A DNA stretch of 64,000 nt from Nocardioides guangzhouensis (GTDB lineage Bacteria; Actinomycetota; Actinomycetes; Propionibacteriales; Nocardioidaceae): positions 1 to 64,000 of the forward strand of contig NZ_SDKM01000018.1 in assembly GCF_004519545.1 (NCBI RefSeq), in the 5' to 3' direction. The notes under the pieces are model-generated. The model was not told where the DNA came from. It did no database searches and was given only the letters and a program-made list of their open reading frames with translations. The translations under genes were made by a program, and so were the position numbers. This document shows, piece after piece, positions 26,580 through 35,444 of this stretch; position 1 is the stretch's first letter; each line of letters opens with the position of its first letter.

Positions 26580-27541
26580 CCAGCCCGCTCCTGGGCCTTC
26601 CCGGAGCCGTCGCCGGCGACGGCATCGACGCCCCCGTGGCTGCCCACTACGGCTCGTTCCACGGCGAGCAACGAGCCCTCGAGAACGGCGAGGGCTTCGT
26701 CGACCAGTCCCACCGCGACGTGCTGCGCATCGCCGGCCCCGACCGGCTGCGGTGGCTGCACGACCTGACCACGCAGCACCTGCTCGACCTGGTCCCCGGC
26801 ACGCCCGTGGCGGCGCTGATCCTGAGCCCGCAGGGCCACGTCGAGCATGCGATGTACGGCATGGACAGCGGCGGCGAGGACGGCGCCCTGACCGTGCACA
26901 CCGAGCCCGGCCGCGGTGCGGCGCTCGCCGACTTCCTGCTGAAGATGCGCTTCCTCAACCAGGTCGAGGTCGAGGACGCGACCGCCGAGCTCGCGGTCAC
27001 CTGGCGCCCGTCGGCCCGCACCGGCGTCCCGTACGACGGCTACGAGCTCGTCCCGCGCGACCGGCTCGAGGCGTACGCCGCCGCGGCCGGCCCCCCCGCC
27101 GGGCTCTGGGCGTTCGAGGCGCTCCGGATCGCCCGCGGCGAGCCCCGGCTGGGCCTCGACACCGACCACCGGACCATCCCGAACGAGGCCGGGTGGATCA
27201 ACAACGCCGTCCACCTCGACAAGGGTTGCTACCGCGGTCAGGAGACGGTGGCCCGGGTGCACACCCTCGGCCGTCCGCCACGCCGGCTCACCCTGCTGCA
27301 CCTCGACGGCTCCGAGAACCGGCTGCCGGCCGTGGGCTCCGAGCTGCTGCTCGGCGACAAGGTCGTGGGCTTCGTCGGCACCTCCGCGCGGCACCACGAG
27401 CTGGGGCCGATCGCGCTGGCGATGGTCAAGCGCAACGTCCCGATCGACGTCCAGCTCTCCGTCGACGGCCTCCCGGCGGCGCAGGAAATTGTCGTGGATC
27501 CCGAGGTCGGGCTGCACGTCCGACCTATGCTGCGTGGGTGA
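26576..27541 (+). CDS. ygfZ: YgfZ/GcvT folate-binding Fe-S assembly protein
   Basis: A 321-residue tetrahydrofolate-binding protein used in repair or assembly of some Fe-S enzymes. The diagnostic YgfZ signature KGCYRGQE (Cys near residue 221) is present, in a GcvT-like fold. Glycine-cleavage partners are absent, which supports YgfZ over aminomethyltransferase. It overlaps the Fur gene (ATGA) and shares GTGA with the next gene. Confidence 0.94.
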   Translation: MTSPLLGLPGAVAGDGIDAPVAAHYGSFHGEQRALENGEGFVDQSHRDVLRIAGPDRLRWLHDLTTQHLLDLVPGTPVAALILSPQGHVEHAMYGMDSGGEDGALTVHTEPGRGAALADFLLKMRFLNQVEVEDATAELAVTWRPSARTGVPYDGYELVPRDRLEAYAAAAGPPAGLWAFEALRIARGEPRLGLDTDHRTIPNEAGWINNAVHLDKGCYRGQETVARVHTLGRPPRRLTLLHLDGSENRLPAVGSELLLGDKVVGFVGTSARHHELGPIALAMVKRNVPIDVQLSVDGLPAAQEIVVDPEVGLHVRPMLRG

Positions 27542-29046
27542 GCTGGACGGGGCGACTCGCGTGGCTGCTGCGTTCGTGGCGGCTGCACCGACCTGACGCG
27601 CCCCTCGCCGACCCGGCCGCCTTCGCCCGCGCACTGACCGGGAACGGCTGTCCCGCGACCCCCGAGCAGGTCGTCGCCTGGGAGTCCGGCGCCGTGGACC
27701 CGCCGTACGCCGCGTGGGTCGGCTACGAGCGCGTGCTCGGGCTCGATCACTGCCTGCTCGCCTCCTCGCGGGAGTACCTCCGGGTCTCGCTGCCCGCCGG
27801 CTCGCTGCCCCAGGTGCTGGCGCCCACCGACAAGGACTCCGACCACTTCGAGCACGACCGCAAGCGGCTGCTGGCCGCGGCCGCCACGGGAAGGGCGACC
27901 CCGATCCAGTGGACCGCGCTGGGCTCGCACCTCACCGCCGACCAGGACTGGGCGCCGGAAGGGGAGGAGGTGCAGGCCCTCTGCGACGAGATCGTCACCC
28001 AGCTCGCCCGTGGCGTGGACGCGTCGTACCGCCTGATCTCGATCGCCGCGGCCGGGCTGGCCCAGGTCGCTGCGCTCCGGGCGCCCCTGGTGACCAGCAT
28101 CCGCGGCTACCTCGGCGACCCCGACGTCCAGGTCGTGCACGACCCCCTCGGTCTGCTCGACCAGATCAGCTCGCCCGAGGCCGCCGACCTGGTGCTCGAC
28201 CTGCTCGAGAAGGCGCCGAACCGGGCGCTCTACCTGCACGCGGTCTGGCAGGCCACCCAGATGGTGCTCCGCGGCGGGTTCGACGACCGGCAGCGGGCCC
28301 GGCTCGGCGTCCTGGTGCTGGCCCGCTGGCGGGCCGACCCGACGCAGGCCCCGGTCGACCTCGCCCAGCTGATCGCGGTGCTCCCGACCGGCTTCCGGGA
28401 GGCCTTCTCCCGCGCCGCGCAGCAGTGGGGGAACACCGACTTCGGCTACGTCCTCGAGCACGGCGAGGACGTCACGGCCGAGTCGGCCGAGCGGCTCGCC
28501 ACCCGGCTGGTCAACGCGGTCGCGGCCGCCGACCCCGCCGCGATGGAGTCCGACCGCGGCGAGCTCGCCTCGCTGGTCCGCGAGTCCCTGTTCCACCGGG
28601 AGTCCGAGCGGCGGCACCTGGGGTCCGTCCTGCTCTCGGCGTCGCCGTACGCCGCGGGGCTGGGGGAGGCCGCGCTCGACGCGCTCAGCGAGCGGGACAC
28701 GGTGTCGCTGGCCCGCGGCCGGGCAGCGACCCTGTGCACCTACCTGGCCACCGAGCACCACCGGCTGCGGCTCAGCCCGTTCGTGGGCGACCCGGACGAG
28801 ACCGTGGCCGCGGCGGTGACCATCGCCCTCGGACACATCGAGTTCGCGACCACCACCGACCAGGTGCTGCGGCACATGATCCCCACCCAGCCGGGCAGCC
28901 TCGGCCGCGGCCACATGTACGCGCTCGGCATGACCGGCTCGCCCGGACTGTCGGCGATCGCGTCGTCGTCGTCGGCCCCGGACTGGCAGCGCCGGGCCGC
29001 GCGCTGGTGGCTGCGCACCGGGCCCGCGATCCGCCACCCCCAGTGA
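27538..29046 (+). CDS. XRE-type HTH protein with long helical region
   Basis: A 502-residue protein that I do not recognise beyond an N-terminal helix-turn-helix-like region (residues about 30-75, PEQVVAWESGAVDPPYAAWV then GYERVLGL). The remainder is helical, resembling repeat-type (HEAT/TPR-like) regions, without enzyme motifs. The GTG start overlaps the YgfZ stop (GTGA). TATGCT (27526-27531) inside the end of ygfZ, six bases before that GTG, could give the gene its own leaderless promoter. The C-terminus is Arg/Trp-rich. Confidence 0.8.
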   Translation: MSWTGRLAWLLRSWRLHRPDAPLADPAAFARALTGNGCPATPEQVVAWESGAVDPPYAAWVGYERVLGLDHCLLASSREYLRVSLPAGSLPQVLAPTDKDSDHFEHDRKRLLAAAATGRATPIQWTALGSHLTADQDWAPEGEEVQALCDEIVTQLARGVDASYRLISIAAAGLAQVAALRAPLVTSIRGYLGDPDVQVVHDPLGLLDQISSPEAADLVLDLLEKAPNRALYLHAVWQATQMVLRGGFDDRQRARLGVLVLARWRADPTQAPVDLAQLIAVLPTGFREAFSRAAQQWGNTDFGYVLEHGEDVTAESAERLATRLVNAVAAADPAAMESDRGELASLVRESLFHRESERRHLGSVLLSASPYAAGLGEAALDALSERDTVSLARGRAATLCTYLATEHHRLRLSPFVGDPDETVAAAVTIALGHIEFATTTDQVLRHMIPTQPGSLGRGHMYALGMTGSPGLSAIASSSSAPDWQRRAARWWLRTGPAIRHPQ

Positions 29047-29121
29047 CAGCCGGTAGTGACCACGCGCCGGCGACCGGTTGGTTAGGCTGACGGCCGTTCG
29101 TCACCAGAGGGGGATCGGCAC

Positions 29122-29472
29122 ATGGCACTCGAATCCGCGGAGCGGCCCTGGGGGTCGTGGCACGTGCTCGATGAGGGACAGGGCTACAAGGTCAAGCGCA
29201 TCAACGTCTCGCCCGGCTGCCGCCTCTCCTACCAGACCCATGCTCACCGCTCCGAGCACTGGGTCGTGATCCAGGGCGTCGCCACCTGCGTGCTCGACGG
29301 CGACACGGTGGTCCGCGAAGCCGGCCAGTCGATCGACGTACCGACCGGGGCCGCGCACCGTATCTCCAACGCCCATGCCGACGAGCTGGTGATCATCGAG
29401 GTGCAGCGCGGCTCCTACACCGGTGAGGACGACATCGTCCGCCTCGAGGACGACTACGGCCGCCAGGGCTGA
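29122..29472 (+). CDS. Cupin of the mannose-6-phosphate isomerase type II class
   Basis: A 116-residue single cupin. It opens with RPWGSW, has SYQTHAHRSEHWVVIQG for the metal-binding histidines, and ends with HRISNAHADELVIIEVQRG, matching the C-terminal isomerase domain of bifunctional mannose-6-phosphate isomerase/GDP-mannose pyrophosphorylase. It is free-standing here, with GAGGGGG upstream. Its product could feed GDP-mannose, which the gmd genes at 44.8-46.7 kb would use; that link is an inference. Confidence 0.85.
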   Translation: MALESAERPWGSWHVLDEGQGYKVKRINVSPGCRLSYQTHAHRSEHWVVIQGVATCVLDGDTVVREAGQSIDVPTGAAHRISNAHADELVIIEVQRGSYTGEDDIVRLEDDYGRQG

Positions 29473-29477
29473 CCCGA

Positions 29478-29630
29478 CCGCTGGATGAGGAGGGGGTTCT
29501 GCGCCCGTCTCGAAACCTAGGTCCCTGGTCGCCTCGAGGCCCTTGGTTTCGAGAGGCTCGCTGGCGCTCGCTCCTCAACCAGCGGGGGAGTTTCGAGAGG
29601 CTCGCTGGCGCTCGTTCCTCAACCAGCGGG
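29478..29630. repeat. REP-like repeat family B, three copies
   Basis: Three units fill the gap: one reverse-oriented at 29478-29516 (CCGCTGG to GTCTCGAAACC), then two direct units at 29543-29586 and 29589-29630, both containing TTTCGAGAGGCTCGCTGGCG and TCCTCAACCAGCGG. They are related to the unit at 7464-7505. Each unit can fold (GAGGCTCGCTGGCG/CTC). The 235-bp intergenic region otherwise holds only a terminator. Confidence 0.85.
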
Positions 29631-29641
29631 GGGCGAAATGA

Positions 29642-29689
29642 CGACGACCCGCCGTCACCGACCGGAGTCGGGAGCACGGCGGGTCGTCG
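29642..29689. terminator. Bidirectional terminator
   Basis: CGACGACCCGCCGT (29642-29655) pairs perfectly over 14 bp with 29676-29689. It lies between the convergent cupin and cysN genes. Confidence 0.88.
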
Positions 29690-29707
29690 GCGGGCGACCG
29701 GGGAGCG

Positions 29708-31024
29708 TCAGGTGCCGCTGTTGATCATGCCGGCGCCGACGGTCACGCCGGTCGCCTCGTCGATCAGGATGAACGAGCCGGTGGTGCGGTTCTTCGAGTA
29801 GGGGTCACACAGCAGCGGCATCGTCGTGCGCAGCTGGACGCGACCGATCTCGTTGAGGCCGAGCTCCTTGGTCTCCTGGTCGCGGTGCAGCGAGTTGACG
29901 TCGAGGCGGTACTGGACGTCCTTGACCATCGCGCGACCGGTGCGGGTGGTGTGCTTGATGGCGAGCTTCTGGCGCGGGCGCAGCGGCTCGTTGGTCATCC
30001 AGCAGACCATCGCGTCGATGTCCTGCGAGGGCTTGGGCGCGTTGTTCACGCGGGCGATCATGTCGCCGCGGGAGACGTCGACGTCGTCCTCGAGGTGCAC
30101 GGTGACCGACATCGGCGGGAAGGCTTCGCCGATCTCCTTGTCGAACAGGTCGATCTTCGCGATCTTGCTGGTCATCCCCGACGGCAGCACCACGACCTCG
30201 TCACCCGGCTTGAGCACGCCGCCGGCGACCTGGCCGCCGTACCCGCGGTAGTCGTGGAACTCGTCCGACTTCGGGCGGATGACGTACTGGACCGGGAAGC
30301 GAACGTCGACCAGGTCACGGTCGGATGCGACGTGGACGTGCTCGAGGTGGTGCATGAGGGTCGGGCCGCTGTACCACGGCATCTTCTCCGAGCGGGTCAC
30401 CACGTTGTCGCCCAGGAGCGCCGAGATCGGGATGATCTCGAGGTCCGGGATCGACAGCTTGGTCGCGAAGGAGGTGAACTCCTTGTGGATCCTGTTGTAG
30501 ACGTCCTCGGAGAAGTCGACGAGGTCCATCTTGTTGACCGCGAGCACCAGGTGCGGGACCCGGAGCAGCGACAGGATCACCGCGTGCCGGCGGGACTGCT
30601 CGGTGAGGCCCTGGCGGGCGTCGACCAGCACCAGGCCGAGGTCGGCGGTGGAGGCGCCGGTGACCATGTTGCGGGTGTACTGCACGTGGCCCGGGGTGTC
30701 CGCGATGATGAACTTGCGGTTCGGGGTCGCGAAGTAGCGGTAGGCAACGTCGATCGTGATGCCCTGCTCGCGCTCGGAGCGCAGGCCGTCGGTGAGCAGC
30801 GCGAGGTCGGTGTAGTCGTAGCCACGCGACTTCGACGTGGACTCCACGGACTCGAGCTGGTCCTCGAAGATCGCCTTCGAGTCGAGCAGCAGGCGGCCGA
30901 TCAGCGTCGACTTGCCGTCGTCCACCGAGCCGGCGGTCGCGAACCGGAGCAGGTCCGCGCTCTCCTTGATGGCGTGCTGGTGCTCGACCTCGCCGTCGGT
31001 GGCGGTCGTCTCGGGCGGGGTCAT
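29708..31024 (-). CDS. cysN: Sulfate adenylyltransferase subunit 1 (CysN)
   Basis: The GTPase subunit of ATP sulfurylase, which drives formation of adenosine phosphosulfate. The 438 residues contain the P-loop GSVDDGKST, switch DTPGH, and NKMD, as in an EF-Tu-type GTPase, followed by two beta-barrel domains. No APS kinase domain is fused; a separate cysC lies three genes upstream in the operon. The start shares one base with the cysD stop (TGATG). Terminates near a strong hairpin. Confidence 0.97.
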   Translation of the reverse strand: MTPPETTATDGEVEHQHAIKESADLLRFATAGSVDDGKSTLIGRLLLDSKAIFEDQLESVESTSKSRGYDYTDLALLTDGLRSEREQGITIDVAYRYFATPNRKFIIADTPGHVQYTRNMVTGASTADLGLVLVDARQGLTEQSRRHAVILSLLRVPHLVLAVNKMDLVDFSEDVYNRIHKEFTSFATKLSIPDLEIIPISALLGDNVVTRSEKMPWYSGPTLMHHLEHVHVASDRDLVDVRFPVQYVIRPKSDEFHDYRGYGGQVAGGVLKPGDEVVVLPSGMTSKIAKIDLFDKEIGEAFPPMSVTVHLEDDVDVSRGDMIARVNNAPKPSQDIDAMVCWMTNEPLRPRQKLAIKHTTRTGRAMVKDVQYRLDVNSLHRDQETKELGLNEIGRVQLRTTMPLLCDPYSKNRTTGSFILIDEATGVTVGAGMINSGT

Positions 31025-31938
31025 CAGAAGTAGCCTTCCTTCTTGCGGTCTTCCATGGCCGCCTCGGAGAACCGGTCGTCACCTCGGGTGGCACCGCGCT
31101 CGGTGACCTTGGCGATGGCGATCTCGTCGATGATCTCGGCGGTGTTGGCGGCGTCGCTCTCGACGCAGCCGGTCAGGGTCAGGTCGCCGACGGTGCGGAA
31201 GCGGACGGTGCGCTCCTCCACGGACTCGCCGGAGCGCAGCGGGTTGAACTCGCTCTCGCTCAGCAGCATGCCGTCGCGCTGGAAGACCCGGCGCTGGTGC
31301 GAGAAGTAGATCGACGGGATCTCGATCTGCTCGCGGTCGATGTAGTGCCAGATGTCCAGCTCGGTCCAGTTGGAGAGCGGGAAGATGCGCATGTGCTCGC
31401 CCTCGTGGAGGCGGCCGTTGTAGAGGCTCCAGAGCTCCGGGCGCTGGTTCTTCGGGTCCCACTGGCCGAAGTCGTCTCGGTGGGAGTAGACGCGCTCCTT
31501 GGCGCGGGCCTTCTCCTCGTCGCGGCGGCCGCCACCGAAGGCGGCGGTGAAGCCCTCCTCCTCGATGGCGTTGAGCAGGGTGCCGATCTGGAGGCGATTG
31601 CGGCTGGTCTTGCCGTCGTCGACGACGATGCCGCTCTTGATCGCCTCCTCGACGCTGGCGACGACCAGGCGCACACCGAGCCGGTTGACCCAGGAGTCAC
31701 GGCAGGCGAGGACCTCGGGGAAGTCGTAGCCGGTGTCGACCTGCAGCACCGGGAAGGGGATCTTCGCCGGGTAGAAGGCCTTCTCCGCCAGCCGCAGCAT
31801 CACGATGGAGTCCTTGCCGCCGGAGAACATCAGCACCGGCTTCTCGAACTCTGCGGCGACCTCACGGAAGATGTGGATCGACTCCGCCTCCAGCTGGTCG
31901 AGCTGACTCAGCTGGTAGTCGGCATGGGTGTCAGTCAT
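31024..31938 (-). CDS. cysD: Sulfate adenylyltransferase subunit 2 (CysD)
   Basis: The catalytic subunit of ATP sulfurylase, 304 residues. The PP-loop FSGGKDS is near residue 40, with the downstream FGGGRRDEEKARAKERVYS segment typical of CysD. It pairs with CysN encoded next. It lies 72 bp after the TauE-type transporter gene, in the same transcription direction. No cysteine leader peptide was seen in that gap. Confidence 0.97.
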   Translation of the reverse strand: MTDTHADYQLSQLDQLEAESIHIFREVAAEFEKPVLMFSGGKDSIVMLRLAEKAFYPAKIPFPVLQVDTGYDFPEVLACRDSWVNRLGVRLVVASVEEAIKSGIVVDDGKTSRNRLQIGTLLNAIEEEGFTAAFGGGRRDEEKARAKERVYSHRDDFGQWDPKNQRPELWSLYNGRLHEGEHMRIFPLSNWTELDIWHYIDREQIEIPSIYFSHQRRVFQRDGMLLSESEFNPLRSGESVEERTVRFRTVGDLTLTGCVESDAANTAEIIDEIAIAKVTERGATRGDDRFSEAAMEDRKKEGYF

Positions 31939-32010
31939 GGGTGACGGGAACCTCTCGTCGGGACAGCAGCGGCCATCGTATCGATATCGGGCGGGGGCGG
32001 AGAATCGTCG

Positions 32011-33111
32011 TCAGGCGCCGTGATCGCGGTCACGGGACTCCTCGTGAGCCGGGTTCCCCGTCTGCCGGGGCTGCTGGGACGCCGGTGACTCGTGGGGAGG
32101 GCGCGGGTGGCCGTGGGCGTGCGCGCGGCCGGTGCCGACGTACCGCGGGTCGTCGAGGTCCGCGACGTACGGCGCCCCGAACATCGGCAGCCCCTGCTGC
32201 TTGCGGAGCAGCCCCCAGACCAGCGGGACCAGGACCAGCATCGCGACGCCGATGCCGGCGATCAGCATGGGGTGGGTCTCGTCCTCGCCGGCGCCGAGCG
32301 GTGCCCAGCCGGCCTTGTCGAGCAGGGCGACGCCGGACATCGTGAGCACCACGACGATGCCGCGACGGATCACCGACTGCGGGACGCGGGGCGCGATCTT
32401 GCTGCCGAGGATGGTGCCGGGCACGGAGCCGAGGATCAGCGGGATGGTGAGCTGGAGGTCGAGGCCGTGCAGTGCGATGTTGGAGATCGCGGCGGCCAGC
32501 ACCAGCGGGACCGCCTGCACCAGGTCGGTGCCGACCAGCTTCACCGCCGAGAGCCCGGGGTAGAGCATGAGCAGCGCGATCATGATCACCGAGCCGGAGC
32601 CGACACTGGTGATGCCGACCAGCAGGCCGCCGAGCGCGCCGACCAGCAGCGTCGGGAGGGGGCGGATCTTCGGGTTCGGGTCACCCTCCGGCCCGCCGCC
32701 GCGGACGCGGACCAGGTTGATGTAGAGGCGCAGGGCGTACGTCGCGGCCGCGAGCAGCAGCGCGAAGCCGATGCACATCTTGAGGACGTCGTCGATCTCG
32801 TCCGGGTCGGTGAACCAGGCGACGAGATGGGGTCCGAGCAGGGCCATCGGCACCGATCCGATGATCAACCACTTCGCGAGCTGGATGTTGGGCGAGCCCT
32901 CGCGGGCGTGCACGACGGCCCCGCCGGTCTTGTAGACGGCGGCCGCGGTGAGGTCCGCGGTCACGACCGTGGCGGCGTCCCCCACGCCGAGGAAGATCAG
33001 CGCGGGCGTCATCAGCGCACCGCCACCCATCCCCGTCAGTCCGACGACCACGCCGACGAGGAAGCCGGCGACGAGGATCGAGAGGAACGTGAGGGTGATC
33101 AGGTCGGCCAT
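32011..33111 (-). CDS. TauE/SafE-type sulfite or sulfate transporter
   Basis: A 366-residue membrane protein with about eight transmembrane segments and two repeats of the family's glycine-rich turn (VVVGLTGMGGGALMTPALI, and GITSVGSGSVIMIALL). The family exports or imports sulfur oxyanions and related organosulfonates. The C-terminal 40 residues are His-, Pro- and Asp-rich. Lying between cysC and cysDN, it probably imports sulfate or balances sulfite; direction is not determined by sequence. Confidence 0.93.
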   Translation of the reverse strand: MADLITLTFLSILVAGFLVGVVVGLTGMGGGALMTPALIFLGVGDAATVVTADLTAAAVYKTGGAVVHAREGSPNIQLAKWLIIGSVPMALLGPHLVAWFTDPDEIDDVLKMCIGFALLLAAATYALRLYINLVRVRGGGPEGDPNPKIRPLPTLLVGALGGLLVGITSVGSGSVIMIALLMLYPGLSAVKLVGTDLVQAVPLVLAAAISNIALHGLDLQLTIPLILGSVPGTILGSKIAPRVPQSVIRRGIVVVLTMSGVALLDKAGWAPLGAGEDETHPMLIAGIGVAMLVLVPLVWGLLRKQQGLPMFGAPYVADLDDPRYVGTGRAHAHGHPRPPHESPASQQPRQTGNPAHEESRDRDHGA

Positions 33112-33154
33112 GGGGACCTTTCGGACGAAACGTGCGGGGACAAGCCGCGTTAGT

Positions 33155-34336
33155 CTACTGAAGCAATTGGTCTTGTCGAAGTCGGGCGAGCACGTCCTCG
33201 ACGCACTCGTCGATCGTGCGACCGGTGGTGTCCACCCGCACCCGGGCGTCCTCCGGCTCCTCGTAGGGGGAGGAGATGCCGGTGAACTCCGGGATCTCGC
33301 CGGCCCGGGCCCGCGCGTAGAGCCCCTTGCGGTCCCGGCGCTCGCACTCCTCGAGCGGGGTGGCGACGTGCACCAGGAAGAACTCGCCGCCGGCCTCCTC
33401 GACCAGGTGCCGCACCTGCTTGCGGGTCGCGTCGAACGGCGCGATCGGGGAGCAGATCGCCACCCCGCCGTGCCGGCTGATCTCGGCCGCCACCCAGCCG
33501 ATCCGGCGGATGTTGGTCTCGCGGTCCTCCTTGCTGAAGGTCAGCCCGGCCGAGAGGTTCCGGCGGACCACGTCGCCGTCGAGGCTGGTCACCGTGCGGG
33601 TGCCCTGCTCGAGGACCCGGTCCTGGATCGCCCGCGCGATCGTCGACTTGCCGCTGCCGGACAGGCCGGTGAAGAACAGCACCAGGCCGCGACGCTCCGG
33701 CGGAGGCCGGTCGGCGTCGACCACGGCGGCGACCTCGTCGGGCAGGTCGCTGTCGTCGTCGGCCAGTGCGACCACCCGGTCGCCGTCCGCGTAGTTGGTG
33801 ACCACCTGCACGCCGAGGTCGTGGTCGACCCGGGCGTCTCCGTGGGAGGCGAGCGGCACGGCGACCACGGCGGCGTCCGGCAGGTGCCCGGCAGCCGCCA
33901 GCGTGGCGCGGACCAGGCCGACCGGGCTGAGCCCCTCCGGAGTCCCGGCCCCGGTGAGGGCGAGCAGGACCAGCGGGCCCTCGCCGGACAGCGCCTCGAT
34001 CTGGTCGACGCCGAGCGGGCCGCTGACCGGCACGAACGAGCGGCCAGCGTACTGCTCGCGGACCTGGGTGGGCGTCAGGTGCAGCGCGCGGAACGGACCG
34101 AACTGCGGGTGGGTCAGCGGCTGCACCCCGCCGTTGGCGGTGACCCGGGCCAGCGGCAGCCCCTCGGGGTCGACGAGCTCGACGGTGCCGTCCACGCCGT
34201 CGGGGAGGGCAAGCGTGACGGGTGAGCCGGGCTCGTTGAAGCCGGTGAGCGGGGCGAGCCCGCCGCCGACGAGCAGCTCGAGGTCGTCGAGCTCGCGGGG
34301 CGTGGGGCAGTGCTGGGGTGGGGCGGGGGTCGGCAC
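33155..34336 (-). CDS. cysC: Adenylyl-sulfate kinase with a degenerate ATP-sulfurylase-like N-terminus
   Basis: A 393-residue protein. The C-terminal 180 residues are APS kinase: P-loop FTGLSGSGKST, LDGDVVRRNLS, and the FYARARAGEIPEFTG-type lid. The first 200 residues resemble the PUA-like and catalytic parts of ATP sulfurylase (LELLVGGGLAPLTGFN; GPLGVDQIEALSGEGPL) but lack a recognisable QXRN or HXGH catalytic motif. So sulfurylase activity is probably supplied by CysDN and the N-terminus is regulatory or relic. GTG 34336 is chosen as start; CAGGAT lies six bases upstream. First gene of cysC-tauE-cysDN. Confidence 0.9.
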   Translation of the reverse strand: MPTPAPPQHCPTPRELDDLELLVGGGLAPLTGFNEPGSPVTLALPDGVDGTVELVDPEGLPLARVTANGGVQPLTHPQFGPFRALHLTPTQVREQYAGRSFVPVSGPLGVDQIEALSGEGPLVLLALTGAGTPEGLSPVGLVRATLAAAGHLPDAAVVAVPLASHGDARVDHDLGVQVVTNYADGDRVVALADDDSDLPDEVAAVVDADRPPPERRGLVLFFTGLSGSGKSTIARAIQDRVLEQGTRTVTSLDGDVVRRNLSAGLTFSKEDRETNIRRIGWVAAEISRHGGVAICSPIAPFDATRKQVRHLVEEAGGEFFLVHVATPLEECERRDRKGLYARARAGEIPEFTGISSPYEEPEDARVRVDTTGRTIDECVEDVLARLRQDQLLQ

Positions 34337-34379
34337 CCGGCCATCCTGCCATTGCCCCGGAGTACGTACGCTCCGGTCC

Positions 34380-35336
34380 ATGCCTGCACCCGCCGTCGCC
34401 GAGATCGTCCGTTCCGGGTTCGTGGAAGGACACCACTACGGGTCCCTGGTCGCGCTCGCCGCCGACGGCAGCGTGGACTGGTCGGTGGGGGACGTGACCG
34501 CCGCGATCCTGCCGCGTTCGTGCAACAAGCCGGTCCAGGCGGTGGGCATGCTCCGCGCCGGGCTGGACCTGCCGCCGGACCTCCTCGCGCTGGCCTGCGC
34601 CTCGCACTCCGGCGAGCCGTTCCACGTCGACGGGGTACGCCGGATCCTCGCGGCCGCCGGGCTGGGCGAGGACGCGCTCCAGACTCCGCCGGACTACCCG
34701 CTCGACGACGCGTCGCGCGAGGAGGTCGTGCGGGCGGGCGGCAGCAAGGCGCGCGTCCTCATGAACTGCTCCGGCAAGCACGCCGCGATGCTGGCCACCT
34801 GCGTGGTCAACGGCTGGGACCTCGCGACGTACCGCGACCCGGCACACCCGCTCCAGCAGGCGATCGCCGCGACCTTCTCAGACCTGACCGGCGAGCCGGT
34901 CGAGCACGTCGCGGTCGACGGCTGCGGTGCGCCCCTGCTCTCGGCCAGCCTGACCGGGCTGGCCCGGGCGTTCCGGACGATCGCGGTCGCCACGGCCGGC
35001 CCCGAGGCCCGGGTCGCGGCCGCGATCCGCAGCCACCCCGAGTTCGTGTCCGGCACCCGGCGTGACGAGCTGGCCCTGCTGCGCGCCGTCCCCGGCGCGA
35101 TCGGGAAGGCCGGCGCCGAGTCCTGCTACGCGGTGGCGCTCCCGGACGGGCGCAGCTTCGCGCTGAAGTGCGACGACGGCGCGCCGCGCGTGCGGCCGGT
35201 GCTGATGGCGGCCGCACTGCGGCGCGGCGGGGTGCCGGAGGAGGCCGGGGTGGATGCGGAGGCGGTCGCGGCGACCGGCCGCGCCGAGCTGCTCGGCGGC
35301 GGCGTCCCGGTCGGGGAGATCCGCGCGGTGATCTAG
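34380..35336 (+). CDS. Asparaginase II-type protein
   Basis: A 318-residue member of the asparaginase II family (thermolabile, related to Rhizobium AnsA-type enzymes, not the bacterial type I/II enzymes). Marker motifs are SCNKPVQAVG, LACASHSGEPFH, NCSGKHAAML and DGCGAPLLS. The start ATG 34380 follows TACGCT by seven bases, which indicates a leaderless start and excludes the longer frame. It is divergent from cysC. Confidence 0.9.
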   Translation: MPAPAVAEIVRSGFVEGHHYGSLVALAADGSVDWSVGDVTAAILPRSCNKPVQAVGMLRAGLDLPPDLLALACASHSGEPFHVDGVRRILAAAGLGEDALQTPPDYPLDDASREEVVRAGGSKARVLMNCSGKHAAMLATCVVNGWDLATYRDPAHPLQQAIAATFSDLTGEPVEHVAVDGCGAPLLSASLTGLARAFRTIAVATAGPEARVAAAIRSHPEFVSGTRRDELALLRAVPGAIGKAGAESCYAVALPDGRSFALKCDDGAPRVRPVLMAAALRRGGVPEEAGVDAEAVAATGRAELLGGGVPVGEIRAVI

Positions 35337-35417
35337 TCCTGCTAGCGCTCTGTTGAGCGGGTTTCTCCTTGCTGTGAAGGGATTCACAGAGAATTAACCG
35401 ACCATGTGCTTGCTTCT

Positions 35418-35433
35418 GCTAACTCCAGTTAGC
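35418..35433. promoter_or_regulatory. Palindrome GCTAACT-CC-AGTTAGC, candidate operator
   Basis: A perfect 7-2-7 inverted repeat ending 11 bp before the XRE regulator start, next to AT-rich sequence (AATTAA at 35393-35398). Its place fits autoregulation. Confidence 0.65.
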
Positions 35434-35444
35434 ACGATGGGGAC

